Source: CAZOSF01 sp964582415 (GTDB taxonomy: Bacteria; Bacteroidota; Bacteroidia; Flavobacteriales; Flavobacteriaceae). From it: a stretch of DNA of 25,037 bases. Below are positions 15,381 through 23,819 of the stretch, in pieces (positions within the stretch are counted from its first letter, which is position 1; each line of letters starts with the position of its first letter). The stretch lies in assembly GCA_964582415.1 (NCBI GenBank), contig CAZOSF010000035.1, positions 1-25,037 on the forward strand, written 5' to 3'. Under the pieces are notes generated by a model. It was not told the origin of the DNA. It ran no database searches and saw only the letters and a program-made list of their open reading frames with translations. Position numbers and translations under genes: made by a program.

Positions 15381-17174
15381 ATGCAAGACGCCTCGGTTAA
15401 ATTACAGATTTCCACCCTTCCCAACGAACCAGGGGTCTATCAGTATTACGATAAGGATGGGAAATTGCTTTACGTAGGAAAGGCAAAAAGTCTCAAAAAA
15501 CGGGTCGCCTCTTATTTCAACAAAGAACACGATAATGCCCGCACCCGTTTGTTGGTAAAGAAAATTAATACGATCAAACATATCGTGGTGGCCACGGAAA
15601 CCGATGCCTTGTTGTTGGAAAATAACCTGATAAAAAAATACCAACCACGATACAATGTTATGCTAAAGGACGATAAGTCCTATCCATGGTTGTGTATTAA
15701 AAACGAACGGTTTCCACGGGTTTTTTCCACCCGTAAACTGATTCGGGATGGGAGTGAATATTATGGGCCGTATACCAATATGAAAACGGTGCATACCTTG
15801 TTGGAGCTCATTCGAGGCTTATATCCTATCCGAACCTGTAATTTCGATTTAGCCAAGGACAAGATTGAAGCAGGGAAATATAAGGTCTGTTTGGAGTACC
15901 ACTTGGGAAATTGTCTGGGTCCTTGTGAAGGCAAACACTCGGAAGCCGATTACAACGAAAATATCGCTGCCATTCGGGATATCATCAAAGGAAATTTTAA
16001 GGAGTCGCTGCATCGATTTAAGGCAAAGATGAAGGAGCATGCCGAAAACCTCCATTTTGAGGATGCACAGCGCATCAAGGAAAAAATAGATGTATTGGAG
16101 AACTACCAGGCAAAATCGACGGTGGTCAATCCTAAAATAAATAATGTGGATGTGTTCACCATTGTCTCCGATGAAACCTATGCCTATGTGAATTTTTTAC
16201 AAATATCATTTGGCAGCATCATTCGTTCCCATACATTGGAAATCAAAAAAAAACTGGAAGAGAGCGATAGCGAATTATTGCCCATGGCCATAGTGGAACT
16301 GCGTCAACGATTCCACTCTCAATCTAAAGAAATTTACGTCCCTTTTGAAGTTCCCTTGGGCGAAGGGATTGCTATACACGTGCCCAAGTTGGGCGACAAG
16401 AAAAAGATATTGGATTTATCCGAACGCAACGCCAAATATTACCGTTTGGAGCGCCTAAAACAAGCCAAGGTGGTCGATCCCGATCGACACGAGAAGCGTA
16501 TCATGGCGCAGATGAAGAAGGATCTTCGCCTTTCGGTGGAGCCAAGGCATATTGAATGTTTCGATAATAGTAATATTCAAGGAACACATCCTGTAGCGGC
16601 CTGTGTGGTTTTCAAGGATGGAAAACCCAGCAAGAATGACTATCGAAAATTTAATATCAAAACTGTAGAGGGGCCCGATGATTTTGCCTCTATGGAAGAA
16701 GTGGTTTATCGCAGATACAAACGTCTGTTGGAAGAAGAGCAACCTTTACCACAACTTATCATCATAGATGGAGGAAAGGGACAGCTTTCTTCGGCCTTGA
16801 AGAGTATCGACCGACTTGGATTAAGGGGAAAAATTGCAATAATAGGAATTGCAAAACGTTTGGAAGAATTGTACTATCCCAACGATCCCATCCCATTGTA
16901 TTTGGATAAAAAATCGGAGACATTAAAGGTCATTCAGCAGCTTCGGAACGAGGCACACCGATTTGGAATTACCTTCCATCGCGACAAGCGCAGTAAAGAG
17001 GCTTTAAATACAGCCTTGGAGACAATTCCGGGTATTGGAGAGAAAACTGTGATGGAACTCTTGAAGCATTTTAAAAGCACTAAGCGAATCGGTGAGGCAA
17101 GTTTTGATGAATTGGAACCATTGATAGGAGCGAATAGAGCTCAAAAAATAATTACACATTTTCAGAGTCTGTGA
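15381..17174 (+). CDS. uvrC: Excinuclease ABC subunit C
   Basis: 597 residues. It makes the dual incisions of nucleotide excision repair with UvrA and UvrB. The N-terminal GIY-YIG nuclease has GVY (18-20), YVG (31-33) and KKRVASYF. Four cysteines C153, C170, C178 and C182 match the cluster that binds iron-sulfur in E. coli UvrC. A UVR motif lies near 222-240 (HFEDAQRIKEKIDVLE), the RNase H-like nuclease domain from about 388 (ECFDNSNIQG, IIIDGGKGQL), and tandem helix-hairpin-helix motifs at about 545-597 (IPGIGEKT). The start is supported by the conserved LPNEPGVY lying 13 residues in. The stop TGA shares its A with the ATG of the patatin gene. Confidence 0.97.
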   Translation: MQDASVKLQISTLPNEPGVYQYYDKDGKLLYVGKAKSLKKRVASYFNKEHDNARTRLLVKKINTIKHIVVATETDALLLENNLIKKYQPRYNVMLKDDKSYPWLCIKNERFPRVFSTRKLIRDGSEYYGPYTNMKTVHTLLELIRGLYPIRTCNFDLAKDKIEAGKYKVCLEYHLGNCLGPCEGKHSEADYNENIAAIRDIIKGNFKESLHRFKAKMKEHAENLHFEDAQRIKEKIDVLENYQAKSTVVNPKINNVDVFTIVSDETYAYVNFLQISFGSIIRSHTLEIKKKLEESDSELLPMAIVELRQRFHSQSKEIYVPFEVPLGEGIAIHVPKLGDKKKILDLSERNAKYYRLERLKQAKVVDPDRHEKRIMAQMKKDLRLSVEPRHIECFDNSNIQGTHPVAACVVFKDGKPSKNDYRKFNIKTVEGPDDFASMEEVVYRRYKRLLEEEQPLPQLIIIDGGKGQLSSALKSIDRLGLRGKIAIIGIAKRLEELYYPNDPIPLYLDKKSETLKVIQQLRNEAHRFGITFHRDKRSKEALNTALETIPGIGEKTVMELLKHFKSTKRIGEASFDELEPLIGANRAQKIITHFQSL

Positions 17175-19414
17175 TGAAATACCTGCTCTACATAGTATTT
17201 TTCCTGCTGCCACTTTTAGGGCATACTCAAGATACCCTTCAGAAAAAAGATGTGAAGGTAGGCCTGGTCCTGAGCGGAGGCGGCGCCAAAGGCTTAGCCC
17301 ATATTGGCGTATTGAAAGCTTTGGACGAAGCTGGCGTGAGGGTAGATTACGTGGGGGGAACCAGTATGGGAGCCATCATAGGGGCGCTTTACGCTTCTGG
17401 ATATTCGGGAAAACAATTGGACTCCATCTTCCAATCAATCGATTTCGAAACCTTGATTCGGGATGATGTCCCCAGAAATGCAAAAACCTTTTACGAACGT
17501 GGAGAATCGGAAAAATACGCCCTTAGTTTTCCATTTGACGATTTTAAACTTCGATTTCCTTCAGGAATTTCGAAAGGACAAAATGTATATAATTTACTTT
17601 CAAGATTGTTAGCACATGTACGGGATGTCCGGGACTTTAACGATCTGCCCATTCCTTTCCTCTGTATCGCCACCGATGTGGAACAGGGGAAACAGGTAAT
17701 TTTGAATAAAGGGTATTTGCCAAGGGCTATTACAGCAAGTGGTGCCTTACCCTCTTTATTTAATCCAGTAACCATAGGGGATGTTATCTATGTGGATGGA
17801 GGGGTGGTTAATAATTATCCAATTGATGAAGTTCGTGCTTTAGGCGCCGATATAATCATCGGGGTTGATGTGCAGGATTCCTTACGTACTAGGGAACAAT
17901 TGCAGTCGGCATTGGACATTCTGGTGCAAATAAATAATTACCGAACAATTGATGGTATGCGGTTGAAAAGGGAAAAGACCGATATATATATCAATCCGAA
18001 TATTGAGGAGTACACCGTGGTTTCCTTCGATGAAGGGGCCGCCATCATACAAGCCGGTGAAGCTGCAGCGGCCACCCAAAAGGACGAACTTCAAGCCTTG
18101 GCTGCAAGACAGATCTATAGCGTCCGCCCAAAATTGAATTTTGAAAATGAAGATGCAGTCTATGTTGAAGAGGTCGAAATTGAAGGGAATAATAACTACA
18201 CTAGATCCTACATTCTAGGGAAACTGAAACTAAGAACCCCTTCCGTCATCACCTACGAAAAGTTTAGCGAAGGGGTGAACAACTTGGCCGCAACGGGAAA
18301 CTTCTCCGGTATCGAATACCAGTTGGAAAGTATTCCGGGATCACAAGGAAGTAGGATTGTAATCCATGTTCAGGAAAGCGGTTATGGGACCGCTATAAAG
18401 TTGGCTGCACATTATGACGATTTGTATAAATCGGCAGCCTTGGTCAATCTCACCCGTAAGCGTTTGTTTACCAACAATGATATATTCTCTCTAGATCTGA
18501 TCGTTGGAGACAATCTGCGCTATAATTTGGATTACTATATCGACAAGGGTTATTATTGGAGTATTGGCTTGAATTCGCGGTTCCTTTACTTCGAGAAAAA
18601 TGTTGGGTTGGATTTTGTTGCTTCAGAATTGGAGTTCCCTACCACTTTTCAGTTGAACAAAATAGGATTGGAGTACGAAGACTTTACCAATCGTATTTAT
18701 TTACAGACCCTTTTCCGAAGGGTATTCCAACTAGAATTAGGTGCAGAACATAAGTGGTTGCGCTATCTTTCAGAAACCATTGGCCAGGATGAAGAGGGCA
18801 ACTTAAGAACGTTGTTTGAAAACACGCATTATTTCAGCGCCTATGGCACCCTTTTGTTCGATAGTTTCGACAATAAGTTTTATCCGAACAACGGGTGGTA
18901 TTTTTCTGGAGACTTTCATATGTATCTTTTCGCCAATGGGCTGAACAAGGACTTCGAACCTTTTTCGATTGCTAAGGCCAAGGCTAGCTTTGCCAAAGAA
19001 TTTACCCCCTATTTTTCCAGTGTGATCAGTACGGAAGGAGGGGTAGTTATTGGGAATACCAATACCAGTTCGTTAGACTTCATGATGGGTGGGTATGGCT
19101 ATACCCCAACCAATAACCTTGTGGAACTCTACGGTTACGATGCCTTGGATTTGAGAGGGGACACCTATCTGAAAGCCACGTTGGATTTAGATTTCGAGTT
19201 TCTCAGAAAGAACCATTTGGTGGGTTCTATGAATATTGCCAATATCGGAAATCGCTTGTTTGAGACGGGTGATTGGTACAAGGTTATCAGTCATTACGGT
19301 TTTGCCGTGGGCTATGGTTTGGAAACCTTCCTAGGGCCTATAGAATTGAAATATTCTTATTCTCCAGATTTAGGAGAAGACCAATGGTACGTAAGTGCTG
19401 GTTTCCGTTTTTAA
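17174..19414 (+). CDS. Patatin-like phospholipase with POTRA and BamA-type barrel (type Vd autotransporter)
   Basis: 746 residues from the ATG at 17174 (a GTG directly before it is less likely). A signal peptide MKYLLYIVFFLLPLLGHTQ is followed by a patatin domain (about 28-230) with oxyanion GGGAKG (35-40), nucleophile S64 in GTSMG and D208 in VDGG, so the catalytic Ser-Asp dyad is intact. A POTRA domain (about 329-400, VEEVEIEGNNNYT) and a 16-strand-like Omp85 barrel to the C-terminal Phe (AGFRF) complete the PlpD architecture. The lipase part is probably secreted to or displayed at the outer membrane and hydrolyses phospholipids. TGATG overlap with uvrC implies translational coupling. Confidence 0.95.
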   Translation: MKYLLYIVFFLLPLLGHTQDTLQKKDVKVGLVLSGGGAKGLAHIGVLKALDEAGVRVDYVGGTSMGAIIGALYASGYSGKQLDSIFQSIDFETLIRDDVPRNAKTFYERGESEKYALSFPFDDFKLRFPSGISKGQNVYNLLSRLLAHVRDVRDFNDLPIPFLCIATDVEQGKQVILNKGYLPRAITASGALPSLFNPVTIGDVIYVDGGVVNNYPIDEVRALGADIIIGVDVQDSLRTREQLQSALDILVQINNYRTIDGMRLKREKTDIYINPNIEEYTVVSFDEGAAIIQAGEAAAATQKDELQALAARQIYSVRPKLNFENEDAVYVEEVEIEGNNNYTRSYILGKLKLRTPSVITYEKFSEGVNNLAATGNFSGIEYQLESIPGSQGSRIVIHVQESGYGTAIKLAAHYDDLYKSAALVNLTRKRLFTNNDIFSLDLIVGDNLRYNLDYYIDKGYYWSIGLNSRFLYFEKNVGLDFVASELEFPTTFQLNKIGLEYEDFTNRIYLQTLFRRVFQLELGAEHKWLRYLSETIGQDEEGNLRTLFENTHYFSAYGTLLFDSFDNKFYPNNGWYFSGDFHMYLFANGLNKDFEPFSIAKAKASFAKEFTPYFSSVISTEGGVVIGNTNTSSLDFMMGGYGYTPTNNLVELYGYDALDLRGDTYLKATLDLDFEFLRKNHLVGSMNIANIGNRLFETGDWYKVISHYGFAVGYGLETFLGPIELKYSYSPDLGEDQWYVSAGFRF

Positions 19415-19542
19415 TGGGGGACACCCTACGAATCTCATAAAATTTTCGATATTTGTTTTATGATCGCAACCGTTTGGACCGACTTACTTTCCCATCTTAA
19501 ATTTCTTATAAAAAGGAATCCAGAATGAGGGGTTCTACCCAA

Positions 19543-19566
19543 AAACTCGTAATTTAGTACGAGTTT
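19543..19566 (+). terminator. Hairpin, probable terminator after the patatin gene
   Basis: Perfect 9-bp inverted repeat AAACTCGTA (19543-19551) and TACGAGTTT (19558-19566) with a 6-nt loop, followed by CGTTTTC. GC content is low and the T tract is short, so it could instead be a 5'-UTR structure of hmgA. The 128 nt between the patatin stop and this hairpin hold no recognisable gene. Confidence 0.6.
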
Positions 19567-19590
19567 CGTTTTCAGAGTTTTATCGGAGTT

Positions 19591-19598
19591 TAACTTTA
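19591..19598 (+). promoter_or_regulatory. Candidate -7 box for hmgA-hppD
   Basis: TAACTTTA at 19591-19598 is one mismatch from TAnnTTTG and lies 15 nt before the hmgA ATG. A TTTCG at 19564-19568 is 22 nt upstream and could be a poor -33 element. Confidence 0.35.
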
Positions 19599-19613
19599 TC
19601 AAAAACAGCATTT

Positions 19614-20771
19614 ATGCCATTTTATCATAAACTGGGAAAAATTCCCCATAAACGTCATATTCAGTTTAGAAAACCTGATGGGTCCCTCTATCCGGAACAG
19701 CTTTTCGGAACCATCGGTTTTGATGGTATGTACAGTAACATCTACCACGAGAACCGACCCACCCAAGTGAAGAAAATTCTAAATCAATATAGTGTTGCCC
19801 CGAAGGTAGCGAAAGCGAATAATATGCAATCCTACCGTTTTCGAGGGTTTCAGGTACAACCTGAAAACGATTACTTGGATAGCCGAAAGACCGTTCTTAC
19901 AAATAGTGATTGCAATATCATTTTGGCTGCTCCCAAAAAATCACTTCGGGAGTATTTTTATAAAAATACCGATGCGGATGAAATGATTTTTATCCACAAA
20001 GGCAGTGGAAAGCTTCGCACTTTCTTGGGGAATCTTGATTTTAAATATGGAGATTACCTCTTGATTCCCCGAGGAATTATCTATCAAATAGATTTCGACA
20101 CGGAAGACAATCGTCTGTTTATTGTAGAATCGTACAGCCCAATTTATACCCCAAAAAGATACCGAAATTGGTTTGGGCAGTTGTTGGAACATTCCCCTTT
20201 CTGCGAAAGGGATATTCGTAGACCTGAGGAGTTGGAGACCTATGACGAAAAAGGGGATTTCTTGATGAAGATCAAAAAACAGGACGAAATCATAGAAATG
20301 GTATATGCCACCCATCCTTTCGATGTTGTGGGCTATGATGGCTATAACTATCCTTATGCCTTTTCAATTCATGATTTCGAACCTTTAACCGGTCGTATCC
20401 ACCAGCCACCACCGGTGCACCAAACCTTTGAGACGGATACTTTCGTGGTGTGCAGTTTTGTACCAAGATTGTACGACTACCATCCCGATGCGATTCCAGC
20501 TCCCTACAATCACAGTAATATTGATAGCGATGAGGTTTTGTATTACGTAGATGGTGATTTCATGAGCCGGAACGATATTGAGGCTGGACATATTTCGTTG
20601 CACCCAGCAGGAATTCCGCACGGACCACATCCTGGGGCTACCGAAAGAAGCATTGGTAAAAAATCGACCGAAGAGTTGGCCGTGATGGTTGATACCTTTA
20701 AACCGCTCAAGGTGACCGAAGAAGCGATGAAAATTGCCGACGATACGTATTTCCAATCTTGGTTGGAGTAA
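19614..20771 (+). CDS. hmgA: Homogentisate 1,2-dioxygenase
   Basis: 385 residues, shorter than the roughly 430-residue human and proteobacterial enzymes but typical for Bacteroidota. It opens the ring of homogentisate to maleylacetoacetate in tyrosine and phenylalanine breakdown. The cupin-like core has the non-haem iron ligands, probably H300 and E307 in HSNIDSDE and H336 in GIPHGPHPGATE. HKGSGKL (128-134) and DYLLIPRGIIYQI (147-159) are further conserved blocks. It is followed after 65 nt by hppD, the preceding step in the pathway. Maleylacetoacetate isomerase and fumarylacetoacetase genes are not in the window. Confidence 0.95.
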   Translation: MPFYHKLGKIPHKRHIQFRKPDGSLYPEQLFGTIGFDGMYSNIYHENRPTQVKKILNQYSVAPKVAKANNMQSYRFRGFQVQPENDYLDSRKTVLTNSDCNIILAAPKKSLREYFYKNTDADEMIFIHKGSGKLRTFLGNLDFKYGDYLLIPRGIIYQIDFDTEDNRLFIVESYSPIYTPKRYRNWFGQLLEHSPFCERDIRRPEELETYDEKGDFLMKIKKQDEIIEMVYATHPFDVVGYDGYNYPYAFSIHDFEPLTGRIHQPPPVHQTFETDTFVVCSFVPRLYDYHPDAIPAPYNHSNIDSDEVLYYVDGDFMSRNDIEAGHISLHPAGIPHGPHPGATERSIGKKSTEELAVMVDTFKPLKVTEEAMKIADDTYFQSWLE

Positions 20772-20836
20772 TCATAATTGAAATTGATAAAAAGTAATAA
20801 ATAGCATCGAAGTATGCACTTTTAAATAGCAAGACG

Positions 20837-21997
20837 ATGAGTAAAGAAGTAACCTCCGTGAATTACGGACTGGAAAAAATATTTGAAGGAGCTCAGGATT
20901 TTCTGCCGCTTCTCGGAACCGACTATGTTGAATTTTATGTGGGAAATGCTAAGCAATCAGCCCACTTTTACAAAACGGCTTTTGGTTTTCAATCTTTAGC
21001 CTACAGAGGATTAGAGACCGGATCAAGGGATGAGGTGAGTTATGTGTTGGTTCAGGATAAAATTCGGTTGGTGCTCACCAGCCCATTGAATAGCGACTCA
21101 CCCATCAACGACCACCTTAGAAAACACGGTGACGGGGTAAAAGTAATTGCGCTTTGGGTAGAGGATGCCAAAAGCGCTTTTGAAGAAACCACCAAGCGTG
21201 GGGCCAAGCCCTTTATGGAGCCTAGAATCGAGAAAGACGAGCATGGCGAAGTGGTTCGTTCCGGAATTTACACCTATGGAGAAACCGTTCACATTTTTGT
21301 GGAACGCAAGAACTATAAGGGTACATTTCTTCCCGGTTTTAAAAATTGGGAATCTGAATACAACCCAAGCCCTATTGGATTGAAATATATCGACCACATG
21401 GTGGGCAATGTAGGTTGGGGTGAAATGAATACCTGGGTAAAATGGTACGAGGAAGTGATGGGGTTCGTCAATTTCCTATCATTCGACGACAAGCAAATTC
21501 ATACTGAATATTCGGCTTTGATGAGTAAAGTGATGAGCAACGGAAATGGCCGTATTAAATTCCCGATCAATGAACCAGCAGAGGGAATCAAAAAATCGCA
21601 GATTGAAGAATATCTCGATTTCTACGAAGGACCCGGAGTACAGCATTTGGCCGTAGCAACGGATGATATTATCCATACTGTTTCAGAATTGCGCGCCCGT
21701 GGCATCGAGTTTTTACCACCACCACCGCAAGCCTATTACGACGATATCCCAAGACGTTTGGGAACTCATATGGAAATGATGAAGGAAGACTTGAAGGAAT
21801 TGCAGAAGCTGTCCATTTTAGTGGATGCCGATGAAGAAGGATATCTTTTGCAGATATTCACAAAACCCTTACAGGATCGTCCAACCTTGTTCTTCGAAAT
21901 TATTCAAAGAATGGGGGCAAAAGGATTTGGAGCGGGGAATTTCAAAGCCTTGTTCGAATCAATTGAAAGAGAACAAGCTTCCAGGGGAACGCTCTAG
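20837..21997 (+). CDS. hppD: 4-hydroxyphenylpyruvate dioxygenase
   Basis: 386 residues, the usual length. It converts 4-hydroxyphenylpyruvate and O2 to homogentisate, the substrate of the neighbouring HmgA. Two vicinal-oxygen-chelate domains are visible (about 25-160 and 180-350). The iron ligands are in the second: H187 (IDHMVGN), H270 (VQHLAVATDD) and E354 (LFFEIIQR). The C-terminal helix RMGAKGFGAGNFKALF, which gates the active site in this family, is complete. There is a strong hairpin terminator 8 nt after the stop, so hmgA and hppD form a two-gene unit. Confidence 0.97.
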   Translation: MSKEVTSVNYGLEKIFEGAQDFLPLLGTDYVEFYVGNAKQSAHFYKTAFGFQSLAYRGLETGSRDEVSYVLVQDKIRLVLTSPLNSDSPINDHLRKHGDGVKVIALWVEDAKSAFEETTKRGAKPFMEPRIEKDEHGEVVRSGIYTYGETVHIFVERKNYKGTFLPGFKNWESEYNPSPIGLKYIDHMVGNVGWGEMNTWVKWYEEVMGFVNFLSFDDKQIHTEYSALMSKVMSNGNGRIKFPINEPAEGIKKSQIEEYLDFYEGPGVQHLAVATDDIIHTVSELRARGIEFLPPPPQAYYDDIPRRLGTHMEMMKEDLKELQKLSILVDADEEGYLLQIFTKPLQDRPTLFFEIIQRMGAKGFGAGNFKALFESIEREQASRGTL

Positions 21998-22004
21998 TAA
22001 CAAC

Positions 22005-22045
22005 TACAAAACCCTGCCGACTAATCGACAGGGTTTTGTATTTTT
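22005..22045 (+). terminator. Rho-independent terminator after hppD
   Basis: Perfect 12-bp inverted repeat TACAAAACCCTG (22005-22016) and CAGGGTTTTGTA (22029-22040), with a 12-nt loop that can extend by a CGA/TCG pairing, followed by five T. This is the strongest terminator in the window. Confidence 0.93.
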
Positions 22046-22046
22046 G
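22039..22046 (+). promoter_or_regulatory. -7-like box overlapping the hppD terminator T tract
   Basis: TATTTTTG at 22039-22046 matches TAnnTTTG exactly and ends 20 nt before the next ATG. It uses the last two stem bases and the T tract of the terminator. No good -33 element can be seen, so it may be coincidence. Confidence 0.4.
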
Positions 22047-22066
22047 GAACGGTAGTTGCAAAATCG

Positions 22067-22864
22067 ATGAAAAGACCCCTAATGAGACTCATGAAACCAT
22101 TCATACTGTTTGCCGTATTTTTAGCATCTACCCTGTCGCATGCCCAATACCAAGCCTATGGTGATGGGGAATGGTTTAAATTTCGAGTTCACTATGGCAT
22201 TGTTACGGCGGGATATGCTACGCTGAAAGTTGATGAAAAGAATCTACACGGAAAGCAGGTATTTCATGTTCAAGGTGAGGGGAAAACGACAGGGGTTTCC
22301 AAACTGTTTTTTAATGTTGAAGATTATTACCAATCCTATATCGGTGTTGACGACAACAGGCCGTATCGCTTTGTTCGCAAGATTGATGAAGGCGGGTATA
22401 CCAAAGACGTACAAATCGATTTTTACCATGAGAATCGTACGGCATTGGTACATGATAAGAAAAAAGAAAGAAAGGACTGGATTACCTTTCCAGAGGATGC
22501 CCAAGATATGGTCTCCTCTTTTTATTATCTCCGAAATCATGTCAATTCCAAAACCTTAAAGGAAGGAGATACCTTCGATTTAGACATGGTGTTTGGCAGA
22601 GAAGAAACATTCCGATTTCGTTTAAAGTTTTTAGGTCGGGAAATCATCCGCACGAAATTCGGAAAGATTGCCACCCTAAAATTCCGTCCTTATGTGGAGT
22701 CGGGAAGAGTGTTTAAGGAAAAAGAAAGCTTAACGGTCTGGGTAAGTGATGATGAAAATAAAATTCCCTTGCTTATAAAAGCTGATCTTGCGGTAGGATC
22801 CCTAAAAGCAACGCTAACCGAATTCAAGGGGCTAAAACATTCGTTCAAAATAATCGTTGATTAA
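22067..22864 (+). CDS. DUF3108 domain periplasmic protein
   Basis: 265 residues. A signal peptide (MKRPLMRLMKPF... ending STLSHA, cleavage after about 26) indicates export. The mature part is beta-rich and matches the DUF3108 pattern: GEWFKFRVHYGIVTAGYA near the N-terminus, then YYQSYI, PYRFVRKIDEGGY, and a second half with VWVSDDENKIPLLIKADLAVGS. The family has no proven biochemical function; lipid or cell-envelope binding is a guess from fold. ATGs at codons 6 and 9 are alternative starts. Tryptophan 2,3-dioxygenase starts 4 nt after its stop, so the two are co-transcribed. Confidence 0.88.
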   Translation: MKRPLMRLMKPFILFAVFLASTLSHAQYQAYGDGEWFKFRVHYGIVTAGYATLKVDEKNLHGKQVFHVQGEGKTTGVSKLFFNVEDYYQSYIGVDDNRPYRFVRKIDEGGYTKDVQIDFYHENRTALVHDKKKERKDWITFPEDAQDMVSSFYYLRNHVNSKTLKEGDTFDLDMVFGREETFRFRLKFLGREIIRTKFGKIATLKFRPYVESGRVFKEKESLTVWVSDDENKIPLLIKADLAVGSLKATLTEFKGLKHSFKIIVD

Positions 22865-22868
22865 CCAC

Positions 22869-23801
22869 ATGGAATTATCACCCGAAAACAAGGATCTTCT
22901 TCAGCAACTCGACAGCAAATACAAAGCTATCGGCCAAGATCTTGAAACCCATTTGGAAGGGCTATTGTACGGAAAACCTATTACGTACTGGGATTACATT
23001 CAAACCGATGCCTTACTCAGCCTTCAAGTGCAGCGAACCAACCAACCCGATGAGATGGTATTCATCATGTACCACCAAATCAATGAATTACTTTTCAAAA
23101 TGATTCTATGGGAGATTCAACAAGTTTCCCATAAAGAGGGGCTCACCACAGCATTCTTCTCTGCACGACTGATGCGTATTAGTCGGTATTTCGATATGCT
23201 CACCTCCTCTTTCAATATCATGACCGAAGGGATGGAAGTAGCGCAGTATTTAAAGTTCAGGAATACCTTGGCTCCAGCTTCTGGATTTCAAAGCGCCCAA
23301 TATCGAAAAATCGAATTTGCTTCTACCGAACTGATCAACCTCATTGACTATCGATTCCGTGAAACCATCGATCGAAATACCTCCTATGACTATGCCATCG
23401 AACACCTTTATTGGCAAGCTGCAGGAAAAAATTATGAAACCGGAAATAAATCATACACACTTAAGGCCTTCGAGGATCGTTATAAAAAAGAATTTATCGA
23501 CTTTGCAATAGAATATAATACCATAAATTTGTACACCAAATACAAAAGCCTGCCCCAAGAGGATCGAGATAACCCAGAGTTGCGTAAGGCCATGCGCCAT
23601 TATGATTATACAGTCAACGTAAAATGGGTGATGGCACATTATAAAACGGCCGCGAAATACCTCAACCATGGCGAAAAACCGGAAGAAGCTACCGGAGGAA
23701 GTGATTGGGCTAAGTACATGCATCCCAGGTACCAACGTAGAATTTTCTTCCCAGAGGTTTGGACCGAACAGGAATTGAAAGATTGGGGCAATGATGTGTA
23801 G
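22869..23801 (+). CDS. kynA: Tryptophan 2,3-dioxygenase
   Basis: 310 residues from the ATG at 22869; an in-frame TTG at 22857 lies inside the upstream gene and is less likely. The haem enzyme oxidises L-tryptophan to N-formylkynurenine, the first step of the kynurenine pathway. Family marks are FIMYHQINELLFKM (65-78) with active-site H69, PASGFQSAQYRKIEF (136-150) and ATGGSDW (274-280). H257 in WVMAHYKTAAKYL is the probable proximal haem ligand. All are helical, as expected. It lies between two envelope genes and 18 nt upstream of an M23 lipoprotein gene. No other kynurenine-pathway gene is in the window. Confidence 0.96.
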   Translation: MELSPENKDLLQQLDSKYKAIGQDLETHLEGLLYGKPITYWDYIQTDALLSLQVQRTNQPDEMVFIMYHQINELLFKMILWEIQQVSHKEGLTTAFFSARLMRISRYFDMLTSSFNIMTEGMEVAQYLKFRNTLAPASGFQSAQYRKIEFASTELINLIDYRFRETIDRNTSYDYAIEHLYWQAAGKNYETGNKSYTLKAFEDRYKKEFIDFAIEYNTINLYTKYKSLPQEDRDNPELRKAMRHYDYTVNVKWVMAHYKTAAKYLNHGEKPEEATGGSDWAKYMHPRYQRRIFFPEVWTEQELKDWGNDV

Positions 23802-23819
23802 TTGAAAAATGATTGAAAA

